From Trichomonas vaginalis G3 (lineage: Eukaryota > Parabasalia > Trichomonadida > Trichomonadidae), in contig NC_067206.1 of the NCBI RefSeq assembly GCF_026262505.1, positions 8,676,268-8,740,267 on the forward strand: a DNA stretch of 64,000 bases, in the 5' to 3' direction. This document shows positions 35,197-44,465 of the stretch, in pieces. The notes beneath the pieces were generated by a model. The model saw only the letters and a list, made by a program, of their open reading frames with translations. It ran no database searches and was not told where the DNA came from. Position numbers and translations under genes: made by a program. Every line of letters begins with the position of its first letter. The stretch's first letter is position 1.

Positions 35197-35666
35197 AAAC
35201 TACTCTTTATTCTGGTGTTAAATTACAAAATCAATATTTTTCAAATCAAATACCAATTTTTATCAAAATTTAAAATTCGCTAAAGAACGATTTTATCAAT
35301 CCAATTAGAATTACCAGTCATAAATAGATCTTTAATTAGATTGCAAAAAGCTTGTTTTCAATATTTAAAATTCAGATGAAATATATGGAATAATGATAGG
35401 TAATATCAAGCACTTTTATCTAGCTTTGGCTTTGTAAAAATATATTTAAGTTTTCTAAGTTCATTGTTATAACCAAGTATCATGATAATTAGAAAATTGC
35501 AATTAACATGAATTATTAGTAGTTAAAAGAGGATGTTCCTTAGTGATTCTTAGATCAAGGTGCAATTCATGATTTACTTGATTATTGTTAGAGAAAGAGA
35601 ATATAAAAATTCGAAATGAGGAATTGTCACTTTTGACAGGACGATATGTAAATTCTGTTTAAAAAA

Positions 35667-36263
35667 ATGGAGAATAAATTCCATTTTGGTTTGAAATGCG
35701 TAGTTATTGGACAGACAATAGATTTAATGAAGCGTTTCGTTGAATCAGTTCCTGGTGTTGAAGTTGATCCAGCCGAAACTTTCAGATTCTTAAAAGTTTA
35801 TACATTTCCACTGTACGTTTCTGACAGTTTAATTCTTAGAATAGATTTATGGGCACTTCCAGATGATGTCCGCCAAAGAGGTGATGCTCAGCTCCTCTGC
35901 TGCGATGCTTCTATTGTATTTTACGTTGCAGAAACAGAAAATGATCTTCTTTCAATTTTATCGGTTTATCATAGAGATATTCGTGCTGTTAATGCACAAT
36001 GCAAATATATCGCATGCGGAAATCTTTCAGAAGATTCTCTTGCTGCTTTAGGAAAGGCTAGCGGCTTTACAATTCAACATATCGAAAATATGGAACCAAG
36101 CCAAATAGCATTTGTTTTCAAAGGAGCTATTGCTTCAGTTATTAGTGAAATTCCAAACCCACCTGATCCAGTATTTATGTTACACAAAAATATTAAACTT
36201 GGTTCACTTCTTCTCGACGATCCATCTTATCGCCGTGCATTAAGACCAAGTTTCCCTCAATAA
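35667..36263 (+). CDS. Ras/Rab-like protein without P-loop (198 aa)
   Basis: The fold pattern of a small GTPase is visible: FGLKCVVIGQTIDLMKRF at the P-loop position, LRIDLWALPDDVRQRG at switch II, CCDASIVFYVAETENDLLSI at strand 4, CKYIACGNLSED near the G4 position. The GxxxxGK(S/T) loop, the DxxG glycine and NKxD are all absent, so nucleotide binding is unlikely. There is no prenylated C-terminal Cys. This fits a pseudo-GTPase or an IFT22/Rab-like adaptor. A TCACTTTT initiator lies at 35,627, about 38 nt before ATG. Confidence 0.6.
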   Translation: MENKFHFGLKCVVIGQTIDLMKRFVESVPGVEVDPAETFRFLKVYTFPLYVSDSLILRIDLWALPDDVRQRGDAQLLCCDASIVFYVAETENDLLSILSVYHRDIRAVNAQCKYIACGNLSEDSLAALGKASGFTIQHIENMEPSQIAFVFKGAIASVISEIPNPPDPVFMLHKNIKLGSLLLDDPSYRRALRPSFPQ

Positions 36264-36612
36264 TAGAATTTTAGTTTTTTTTTATTTTTATTGCTATTTT
36301 CTTTTGTGATACTCTCTTTAAAACTTCGCTTTTCTAGGTAATTGCATATTAATATTAGTAGTGCCTCTGGGAACCACATTTTATTTTATTACAATTAGTT
36401 TTTGCGAAAATTCAAATTGATCAAGCTTGAATAGAAATTTTTATTAATAGTGAATCATAATATTCCTATAAACTTAGTCATATTCGGTAATTTTATGCGA
36501 AAATTTTTATGAACATTGTTTTTCACATGCATAACATAGTACGTATTTCGCCTAAAGAATTTTTAAAATATTTTTTTGGTAAAATACAAATAGAAGACTT
36601 TTAAAATTTTGA

Positions 36613-38238
36613 ATGTCTGATCAAATCATTGTTCCAAATAAATACAGTGAATTGATAAGTAATTATAAAAATTACATTGATACATTTACTGCATTGTATC
36701 AGCTAAAAACGGAAAATAAAGAAGAATTAAACTCGATTTTCAAATTGATCAAAACAAATTTGATTGATTCAAAGATCTATCTTCCTCAAAACATTGTAAA
36801 AACCATTTTAGATATTATTCCGTTTAATAACCGCTATACAAAGTCATACTTGGATCTTGTGAAAATCATTTCAGAGGATTATCATATAGAAGAGTTAACA
36901 AATATTCCAAATTTTTATGTCTTCCTCATTTATAAAGGATACGGATCTGATTATGAAAGTTCAAAAGATTTGGAAAAAATGAATATAAAAATCTCAAATA
37001 TTCATGCAGAAAATACAATTTACAGAGCTATTATGGATGACGACATAGAAAGATTCATTGCATTCACGGTACGTGATGGATTTAATAAAGATCAAGTGCT
37101 CAATAGCAATCTATTTCCTCCAAGTGCGGTTACTAAATATTCATTACTTGAATTATGTTGTTACTATAGATCAGTTAGATTTTTCAAGTTATTAAGAACT
37201 AAATTTAACTCAGAAATAACTCCAACATGCTTAAAATTTTCATTTTTAGGAGGAAATCCAGAAATAATGAGTGAATGTTTGAAATGCTAAAAACCATATA
37301 AAGAATGCATGAAATATGCAATTATTTCGCACAATATTGATTTTGTTTCGTTCTTGATGAATGAATACAATATAGAGATTGATTTAGAGTATTGTGGTGT
37401 TTATCAAAATCTCGATGTATTTTTTGTTTATTTCGATCAAACGAATGATATTAACAAATGCTTTCTTTATTCAACAATTTTTGGCATTCCATCCCTTTGC
37501 GAATATTTCCTTTCACAAGGTGCAAATATCAATTCAAAAAATATTTATGGATCAACAGCTCTATATTATGCATCTTGTTTTGATTCCTTCGAAGTTGTTA
37601 AATTTCTTATTTCACATGGTGTAAATATCAATGAGAAAAATATTTTGAGAGAAACTGCTCTTCATAAGGCAGCATTTAATAATAGTAAAGAAATCGTTGA
37701 ATTTCTTCTAGCTCATGGTGCAAATGTCAATGAGAAAGATAATCTCAATGAAACCGCTTTTGATAAAGCAGTATTTAATAATAATAATTATAAAAAAATC
37801 ATTGAATTTCTTAATTCACAAGATGGAAATATCAATAAGAAAAATATTTTGGGAAAGACTGCTCTTCATAAGGCAGCATTTAATAATTGTAAAGAAATAT
37901 CTGAAATTCTTATTTCATATGGCGCAAATATCAATGAGAAAAATAGATGCGGAGATACCGCTCTTCATAAAGCAGCATTTAATAATTATAAAGATATTGT
38001 TGAAATTCTTATTTCATTTGGTGCAAATATCAATGAGAAAAATGATTACGGAGATACCGCTCTTCATCATGCAATATTTAGTAATAGTAAAGAAGCTGCT
38101 GAATTTCTTATAACGCATGGTGCAGATATCAATAAGAAAAATAAAGAAGGAAAAACTGCTCTTTATTATGCAGCAATAAAGGATTTGAAAGAAATAGTTG
38201 AAGTTCTGATTTCACATGGTGCAGATGTCAAATCTTGA
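36613..38238 (+). pseudogene. Ankyrin repeat protein interrupted by one in-frame stop
   Basis: Residues 1-225 form a helical N-terminal domain typical of trichomonad ankyrin families (DUF3447-like, RYTKSYLDLVKIISEDYH). A TAA at 37,288 interrupts the frame; the same frame continues (KECMKYAIISHNIDFVSFLM) and carries about eight ankyrin repeats to 38,238 (ALHKAAFNNSKEIVEFLLAH and similar). The stop is the only lesion seen in 541 codons, so it is a very recent pseudogene, a read-through case or a sequencing error. Ankyrin proteins bind partner proteins; no localisation signal is visible. Confidence 0.85.
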
Positions 38239-39203
38239 AGAAAAAATAACTTTATGTAAATATTTAATAATACTAAACTATGTATTATGCTAGATATTGC
38301 GAAATATTTTTGATAACATGTAAAAAAGTATAAATTTTTCGAAATCAAGCCTTGAAAAGTATATTAATTTTACTAAATATATGCATTTTATTATATGCAA
38401 ATGTTTAAACATGTATATATTTTCCTCCAAAGTTCTTTCAATTATCTTGAAAGGGAGGGAAAAATATAAAATATATTCACGCATTGAATCTCACCATATT
38501 GATTGGATAAAGGTCATACTCAATAACGGATTTGGCCACTTGTTTATCCAAATCAACAATTAAAAAAATAGATTTATTTTGATTTTTTTAATATTAAATA
38601 TTCATTAATCTGAGAACCATGCTTAAAGATTGTTGTTCTCTTTATTATCTTTGTTTAAATGCTTAAAGTAAATAAATAAATTCAACAATAAAATGAGTAT
38701 AATAACAATGGAAAATAAATGCAGTCTAAATTCACCTATATATATTTTGAAGCTTGGATTTTAATTCAGAATGTCATCCAAAATGAATTTGAAATTATTG
38801 GAGAAATTGCTTCATTATTTAACATTTATCATTTCCTTATATACATCATACTATAAAAATGTATTTAATGAATTCAGATCTTTACATATCTATAATCCTA
38901 AGATTACCTTCTCGCATTTTTTATGTGGTCAATTCATTTCAAAAAAAACGATAATATCCAGTCAAATCTATTAAAAATTTTAAGAGCTATCGTATTGCTC
39001 ATCGTATTATGATTGCTTCGTAATTTAGGATTTCACCCATCATTTTTTCCAAATCAATTTGAGAGCATTGAAATTTTGAAACTGCTATAGTTCGATTAGA
39101 ATAGTAAGAAAATGTATGTTATGTAATTTTAATAGTTTTGCTTGAATTGTGATATCAAATTCAATTGTTTCTAAAAAATTTACAAAACTATCATTTCATT
39201 TAA
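38239..39203. other. A/T-rich spacer of ~965 bp
   Basis: Contains only short frames with low-complexity composition; none has an initiator at a proper distance or a recognisable motif. Confidence 0.4.
39191..39196 (+). promoter_or_regulatory. Initiator TCATTT for the flavoprotein gene
   Basis: TCATTT with A at 39,193, 11 nt before ATG 39,204; matches the T. vaginalis initiator pattern TCA-Py-(T/A). Confidence 0.6.
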
Positions 39204-39872
39204 ATGCTTACATCTATTCCATCTAGATTTGCAGCAAATGTTTTATTGTTCAATGCCTCACCACGCATTAACAACAACACAGTTAAGCTTCTTAAAGAAG
39301 TTAAATGCGGTGTTGAATCTGTTGGCAAAACAGCAGAAATTGTTCATTTAAGTAAGATAAAACATATGCCTTGCCAGTCGTGCCTCGCTTGTAAGCGTTT
39401 TGATTCACCAAACAAATGTATTATCAAAGATCAATTGTCTAAATACCTTGATCAACTACATGAAGTTGACGCATTTGCAATCGCTTCTCCAATTTACTTT
39501 GGAAACTTTGCAACAAACTACTATTCTTTTGTCGAACGTGCATTTTATAGCAATTATACGTACAGCAAAAAGGGTCTTAATAAATTTGGTCGTAAGATTA
39601 AGACAGGAATTCTTGCCTCAATGCATTGCGATGAAGAATTGGCAAAGAAATTGTATACAAATTTCTTGAATTCTCAAAGGTCAACCTTTGAAAGGATTTT
39701 TGGATCATGCACATTAATTACAAGCAATAATCAATTGATCACACCGAAAGCTAATATCGATTATGATATGACATTTTTCGATATTGAAAAAATGAAAGAA
39801 AATCTCAAAAAGCAAGATCCAATTGTCCTTAAGCAATGCTTTGATTTAGGTGTTAATTTGGCATCTGAGTAA
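39204..39872 (+). CDS. Iron-sulfur flavoprotein, probably hydrogenosomal (222 aa)
   Basis: The first residues, MLTSIPSRFAANV, look like a hydrogenosomal presequence (short, Ser/Arg, cleavage after ArgPhe). A flavodoxin-like fold follows: VLLFNASPRINNNTVKLL binds the FMN phosphate and IASPIYFGNFATNYYSFVER is the typical second FMN loop. The compact Cys set CQSCLACKRFDSPNKC (C-x2-C-x2-C-x8-C) binds a 4Fe-4S cluster in iron-sulfur flavoproteins (Isf). Trichomonad Isf proteins are reported to take electrons from ferredoxin and reduce oxygen, peroxide and nitro-drugs. The gene has a clear initiator 11 nt upstream. Confidence 0.85.
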   Translation: MLTSIPSRFAANVLLFNASPRINNNTVKLLKEVKCGVESVGKTAEIVHLSKIKHMPCQSCLACKRFDSPNKCIIKDQLSKYLDQLHEVDAFAIASPIYFGNFATNYYSFVERAFYSNYTYSKKGLNKFGRKIKTGILASMHCDEELAKKLYTNFLNSQRSTFERIFGSCTLITSNNQLITPKANIDYDMTFFDIEKMKENLKKQDPIVLKQCFDLGVNLASE

Positions 39873-40424
39873 AGTAATAATTTATATATACCGCATATAA
39901 TTTTTTTTATACTTTTTTAAAACTCTTCAATTTATGTGTTTTGCCAATATATATGCATTTACTACAACTTATTGTTTCTAAATATTGCAAATTGAGTGTT
40001 CTGTTTAGTTTTATCTCTGAAAAAAGAATCATATCATTGTATAAAAATGATCTAATATGAGAATAATGATATTTTCTATCTGACATATGTGTTAATCCAC
40101 AAGAAGTTTCAATGAAATTTTTATAGATCAATGATATTTGTAAGATTGAGATATGATATTTTCTATATTTAAAGTTTTCTATCATTGAATCAATAATAAA
40201 ATAAGTAAATTATCTATTATTCGATATGGTTCTTGTTGAATACAACGCGATCATTTTACTTTTAATTCATATTATTCATTCAATATTTAAAATATAGTTG
40301 TGATCAATATGTTCTTGATAGGAATAGAGTTTTATTGACTTCATTGGTGTCACTTATGTATCATTGTAAGGGATTTATCAGTGAAGCTTTGGATAGAAAT
40401 ACCCATATTAATTCAAAGAAAATC
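39873..40424. other. A/T-rich spacer
   Basis: Nothing that I can support as a gene. A minus frame at 39,907-40,185 has chance composition. Confidence 0.4.
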
Positions 40425-40570
40425 ATTTCATTCAATATTAATTCATATCTATCATTCAATATAAGTTCATACATATTCGATATGAATTCATGTCTATTGT
40501 TCAATGTGAATTCATATCATTCGTTCAATATGAATTCATACCTTTCATTCAATGTGAATTCATATCATTC
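40425..40570 (+). repeat. ~24-25 bp minisatellite upstream of the aldo-keto reductase
   Basis: About six imperfect units of the type TTCAATRTGAATTCATAY(C)ATT. It ends about 30 bp before the initiator of the aldo-keto reductase gene. A single unit also precedes the truncated copy at 51,690, so the duplicated segment included the end of this array. Confidence 0.75.
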
Positions 40571-40602
40571 AAAAATTGTCAGAAATTTTTTATAAAATAA
40601 AA

Positions 40603-40608
40603 TCACTT
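40603..40608 (+). promoter_or_regulatory. Initiator TCACTT for the aldo-keto reductase gene
   Basis: A at 40,605, 16 nt before ATG 40,621. The same sequence precedes the truncated copy near 51,750. Confidence 0.6.
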
Positions 40609-40620
40609 CATTTATCAAGA

Positions 40621-41544
40621 ATGGAGCTTCCACAACTCGGATTCGGTACTTATAATGCAACTGACCCTGCAAAACTCAAAGCAGCGCTTCACTACGCAAT
40701 AGAAGAATGTGGTGTCAGTGAAGCATGGGCATATTTTAATCAAAAAGTTGTTGGTGAAACACTCAAAGAAATATTTGCCAAAGGAAAAATAAAGCGTGAA
40801 GACTTGTTCATTACATCCAAAGTATGGGGTACCCATCACAGAAAAGAACTTGTTGAACCAGAATTGCGTGAAACACTTCAAGACCTTCAACTTGATTACA
40901 TTGATTTATTCTTAATGCATAACATCGTTGCTTTCAAACCGTGTGAAGGAAAAGTTCTATGGGAGAAAAACGAAAAAGGTCAACAAATTTATGAAGCAAT
41001 TGATATTCTTGAAACATATAAGGCAATGGAAGAGTGTCAGAAGAAAGGTTTGACGAGGTATATTGGAGTTTCTAACTTCTCTATAGAACAACTTGAAAGA
41101 GTTTGGTTCAACTGCGAAATCAAACCATATGCAAATCAGGTTGAATGCAACATATATAGACAGTGCAAACCACTTCTTGAATACTGCGAATCTCACAATA
41201 TATACCTCGTTGCACACACACCTCTTGGACATCCTCCGTTAATCGGTCCTTTTGGAACAACACTTCTTGAAGATCCTGTTGTTAAGTCAGTTGCAGAAAG
41301 CATCAATAAGACAACAGCACAAGTCTGCCTGAAGTTCTTACAGCAGAAATCAAAGAAATATATTCTTATTCCAATGTCAATGAATCCAAAGAATATCAAA
41401 GCAGACTATGAACTTGATTTCGAGTTGTCTTCAGACAACATGTCAAAACTTGAATCATTAGACCGCTTCTACAGCTTCTACAACTTCTCAGAACGTCATG
41501 GTGTTGACTCACAAGGAACAGGATCAAATAAATGGGTACTTTAA
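40621..41544 (+). CDS. Aldo-keto reductase lacking the catalytic Asp segment (307 aa)
   Basis: The AKR barrel is complete by length: LGFGTYNATDP at the start, Lys in FITSKVWGTHH, His in IDLFLMHNI, GLTRYIGVSNF, QVECNIY, and the NADPH-binding end ILIPMSMNPKNIKADYE. Where the family has D-x-A-x-x-Y, this protein reads ECGVSEAWAYFNQ; the truncated copy at 51,765 reads ECGVRHIDCAWAYFNQ. A 9-base in-frame loss has thus removed the catalytic Asp while keeping the Tyr. It may be inactive or use a changed mechanism. The start is ATG 40,621 next to the initiator; upstream codons are minisatellite-derived. Confidence 0.85.
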   Translation: MELPQLGFGTYNATDPAKLKAALHYAIEECGVSEAWAYFNQKVVGETLKEIFAKGKIKREDLFITSKVWGTHHRKELVEPELRETLQDLQLDYIDLFLMHNIVAFKPCEGKVLWEKNEKGQQIYEAIDILETYKAMEECQKKGLTRYIGVSNFSIEQLERVWFNCEIKPYANQVECNIYRQCKPLLEYCESHNIYLVAHTPLGHPPLIGPFGTTLLEDPVVKSVAESINKTTAQVCLKFLQQKSKKYILIPMSMNPKNIKADYELDFELSSDNMSKLESLDRFYSFYNFSERHGVDSQGTGSNKWVL

Positions 41545-41918
41545 ATTTTACTTTGATTGAATAAATACTAATAATATATAATCTCTAATTTGAGAACTAT
41601 TTTTAGAATGAACATGAAAGCTTATTGGATTTGATAGAAATCTAAATGAAATATACTGTTGACATGTCAACAAATTTATAGAAATTCAATCAAATTTTAA
41701 AGAAGATTTTGATTAACTAAAGTTTATAGAGATGAAATGATATATGTATTATATTATATGCAAAGTTATAAGGTAAATTTCTTCAAATTACATTGAAAAA
41801 TGAATAAAATATTTCAATTTGATACATTTGTATCAAATCTACTCTATATTTGTAGATAATGCAGATGGTTTTATTCGAAAATCACTGACGTATAACTAGA
41901 AAGCCTATTTCGAAAAAT
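41545..41918. other. A/T-rich spacer
   Basis: No gene seen between the aldo-keto reductase and the convergent dipeptidase gene. Confidence 0.4.
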
Positions 41919-43343
41919 TTACTTGCTGATTTCACCAAGGAACTTAGTGAAGACAGCGCAGAACTTGCCTGTGTATTCGATGTTGAGGGACTCATCGAAA
42001 CCGTGTGGATTCGAGTCTGTTCCTGCAGCACCAGTAACAATGATCTGAGCCTTTGGCCAAAGACCCTGGAGAGTGTTGCAAAGTGGGATAGAGCCACCTT
42101 CTCCGTAGTAGAGTGGTTTCTGGCCGAAGACATCCTGAGATGCGCCTTCGAGGGCAGATCCGACCTTTGGCTCGAAATCTTCGCCGAACCAGCCGTTGCC
42201 AGCGCCGAGTGACTTGAATGTGACCTTAGCGCCGTATGGTGGGTCGCGTGTAAGTTCCTTCTCCATTGCGGCGAGAGCTGTTTCAGCATCGACGCCTGGT
42301 GGAAGACGGAGGGAGAGCTTGAGGCCTGTAGATGTACGGATGACGTTTGAGCCTTCTGAGATGATTGGAAGTCCAGATTGGCCTGTAACAGCAAGACCTG
42401 GCTTGAAAGCCTTGTTGACAAGCAACTGGCCCAAATCTGTAGAGAGGAGCTGAGCGCCCTTGACTGGTTGGACGATTTCGACGCATGCTTCGCCTAATTG
42501 CTTGGCAATCTCGTTGCACTGGTCGATACGTGACTGTGGGATATCGATATGAGCTTCCTTGAGCTTGATCTCACCTGTCTGTTCGTCTTCGATACGAGAG
42601 ACGAGCATTCTGGCGATACGGAAGGTATCTGGGACTAAGCCTGTAGCCATACCTGAGTGGCATGGTGTAGCGAGGTGCTGGACCTCGAGAACACCCATGG
42701 CGACACCACGAAGTGACTTGCAGCACCAGAGTGTCTTGTAATCTTCGGCTTCTGCATCAATGACCATGATAACGCCAACATCGCCGATGGTTGGTTTAAG
42801 CTTTGGAAGGTAGTTCATGATTTCGTCATCGCCGGACTCTTCGCCTGTTTCCATGAGCATGACAATTCTTGGATGTGGAATATTGTGCTCCTGAAGGTAC
42901 TTGATGGCTGTGATGACGAGGAAGCCTTCGTAGCAGTCATCGTTCGTGCCACGGCCGTAGATCTTGTTGCCGCGAACGACTGGATTTGTTGGGCCAAGGC
43001 CTTCGGACCAGCCAGCTGGGTCAAGGTGTGGCATCTTGTCGAGGTGTCCGTATGTGAGAACGGCTGGAACATCGTGGTCAGCTGTTGATTCGATTTCGAC
43101 CATAAGGAGTGGTTCAACATTCTTCTCTTCGAATGTTGTGACCTTGCATCCCTTGAGGTTCTGAGCCTTGACCCAGTCAGCCATGTAATGAAGGGCTTGG
43201 TAGACAAGGCCATTATCAAAATAGTGATCGTCGTAACCGTGTGAAAGGTTTGGAATGCGAATGATGCCTTTAAGGCCTTCAAGAGCAAATCCTCCTTCGG
43301 ACCAGGTTTGAGCGCAATACTTGATGCAATCCTCAGTATTCAT
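41919..43343 (-). CDS. M20 family metallodipeptidase, carnosinase/CNDP-like (474 aa)
   Basis: Two-zinc ligands of the M20 family are all present: H-x-D in LTYGHLDKMP (near 98), Asp in GRGTNDDCYEG (near 133), the Glu-Glu of METGEESGDDE (near 166), Asp in VIDAEAED (near 195) and His in GTDSNPHGFDESL near the end. The His of the lid domain is in TPCHSGMATG. The family cleaves dipeptides in the cytosol. Codon use is GC-rich as in the S6 gene, implying high expression. Initiator TCACTT (43,356-43,351) lies 11 nt before the ATG. Confidence 0.95.
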   Translation of the reverse strand: MNTEDCIKYCAQTWSEGGFALEGLKGIIRIPNLSHGYDDHYFDNGLVYQALHYMADWVKAQNLKGCKVTTFEEKNVEPLLMVEIESTADHDVPAVLTYGHLDKMPHLDPAGWSEGLGPTNPVVRGNKIYGRGTNDDCYEGFLVITAIKYLQEHNIPHPRIVMLMETGEESGDDEIMNYLPKLKPTIGDVGVIMVIDAEAEDYKTLWCCKSLRGVAMGVLEVQHLATPCHSGMATGLVPDTFRIARMLVSRIEDEQTGEIKLKEAHIDIPQSRIDQCNEIAKQLGEACVEIVQPVKGAQLLSTDLGQLLVNKAFKPGLAVTGQSGLPIISEGSNVIRTSTGLKLSLRLPPGVDAETALAAMEKELTRDPPYGAKVTFKSLGAGNGWFGEDFEPKVGSALEGASQDVFGQKPLYYGEGGSIPLCNTLQGLWPKAQIIVTGAAGTDSNPHGFDESLNIEYTGKFCAVFTKFLGEISK

Positions 43344-43350
43344 TCAAAAA

Positions 43351-43356
43351 AAGTGA
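43351..43356 (-). promoter_or_regulatory. Initiator TCACTT for the M20 dipeptidase
   Basis: Minus-strand TCACTT with A at 43,354, 11 nt before ATG 43,343; a second TCACTT abuts it upstream. Confidence 0.6.
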
Positions 43357-44025
43357 AGTGACGCATCATAGTTTTTTTTTATGATGATGGGTTTTGTTAT
43401 CCCTTAGCCAATCAATGAGATGTGACATGTGAATTAAAAATCAAATATTTATCCAAAATTTTGGATTTCCGAAGACAAAAATCTGCAGATAACGTCTGAT
43501 TTAGGTATAATTTGGACTTAACTTATGAAACATTAGCATTCCCCCAAGAAATTTCCAATAGAACTGGAGAAAAAATTCAGATTTGAATGAAATAAGTTTT
43601 TTTGTACAGTAGCCCATTTGCATAATCATTTGATTCACTTGTTTGCGTAGGAAAATGGTTTGTCATATGAACATTTGCATTAAATATTCTAGGAGTACTC
43701 AATATCATCGAATTCAGATAACAAAATCCAAAAAGGTGTTATATCTTTGAGAAGCCTATATAGTGTAAAGATGTTCTAATCCATTTATAGTACACTTTTG
43801 TCGAATTGAACATGTTTATAAAACAAAGCTCGGAAAAAAGGAATTACTTAAGAAGGATTCATGTTATTTATCTTCTAAAAGAGTTCTATGAAATGAAAGT
43901 ATAAAGATACAAAAAAAAATTCAATATATAAGATAAGTAAGGTATTATCAAACAAATATGTCTTTATTAAAATTTATATGAACTGTGAAATATACCTATT
44001 ATATGTAAAAACAGTTTTTGACGAT
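43357..44025. other. A/T-rich spacer of ~670 bp
   Basis: No supported gene, RNA or repeat. Confidence 0.4.
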
Positions 44026-44406
44026 TTATTTTCTGTTTCCAATTGGAACATGGAAATTAGGTTCACTGAATTTGTAATTCTGAGCAATATCTGATTCTTG
44101 TCTAGCGTCGATACTTCTGTTTACATTTAATGACTTAAGTTGATCAGATGATGTAGTAGATATGTGCCATGAAGCAACTAATATATTGAGAGCATCGCGA
44201 ATTATTTGTGGTGTAACTACTATTTGTTCGCCTTGTCTTTGTTTTGCCTTTAAAGTCTGGATTAAATCTTCTATGTATCTATAAAACATTTCTACGAGCA
44301 TATCGGGGACAGCGTCATCATATTCTGTAACTCCTTCCCTTGCAAGCATTCTTTTCATATAATCAACGATTGTTTCTGGTTTATCTAATTGAATATCTTC
44401 ACCCAT
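44026..44406 (-). CDS. TAF9-like histone-fold protein (126 aa)
   Basis: Residues 8-85 match the TAF9 (TAFII31) histone fold: KPETIVDYMKRMLAREGVTE, then MLVEMFYRYIEDLIQTLKAK and IVVTPQIIRDALNILV. The order helix-1 with GVTEY, long helix-2 and the V-T/D-P-x-x-I-R-x-A-L end are as in TAF9 of TFIID/SAGA. The C-terminus ends FHVPIGNRK. Initiator TCACTTTT at 44,431-44,424 lies about 23 nt from the ATG. It is divergent to the CCZ1-like gene with 59 bp between starts. Confidence 0.75.
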   Translation of the reverse strand: MGEDIQLDKPETIVDYMKRMLAREGVTEYDDAVPDMLVEMFYRYIEDLIQTLKAKQRQGEQIVVTPQIIRDALNILVASWHISTTSSDQLKSLNVNRSIDARQESDIAQNYKFSEPNFHVPIGNRK

Positions 44407-44465
44407 TGTTTTTTCCTAATAACAAAAGTGACTTTTTTGAATGGAAAACGATTAAATTTAAGAGA

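Noticed and set aside
38290-38974. Three 60-67 codon frames downstream of the ankyrin gene
   Set aside because: Low-complexity A/T-rich composition without initiators or motifs.
40335-40595. 86-codon frame upstream of the aldo-keto reductase
   Set aside because: It is translated minisatellite (repeating Phe-Asn-Ser-Tyr) and ends at the promoter.
41882-43288. Several long frames in and against the M20 dipeptidase gene
   Set aside because: Shadows of a GC-rich coding region; none shows a domain or an initiator.
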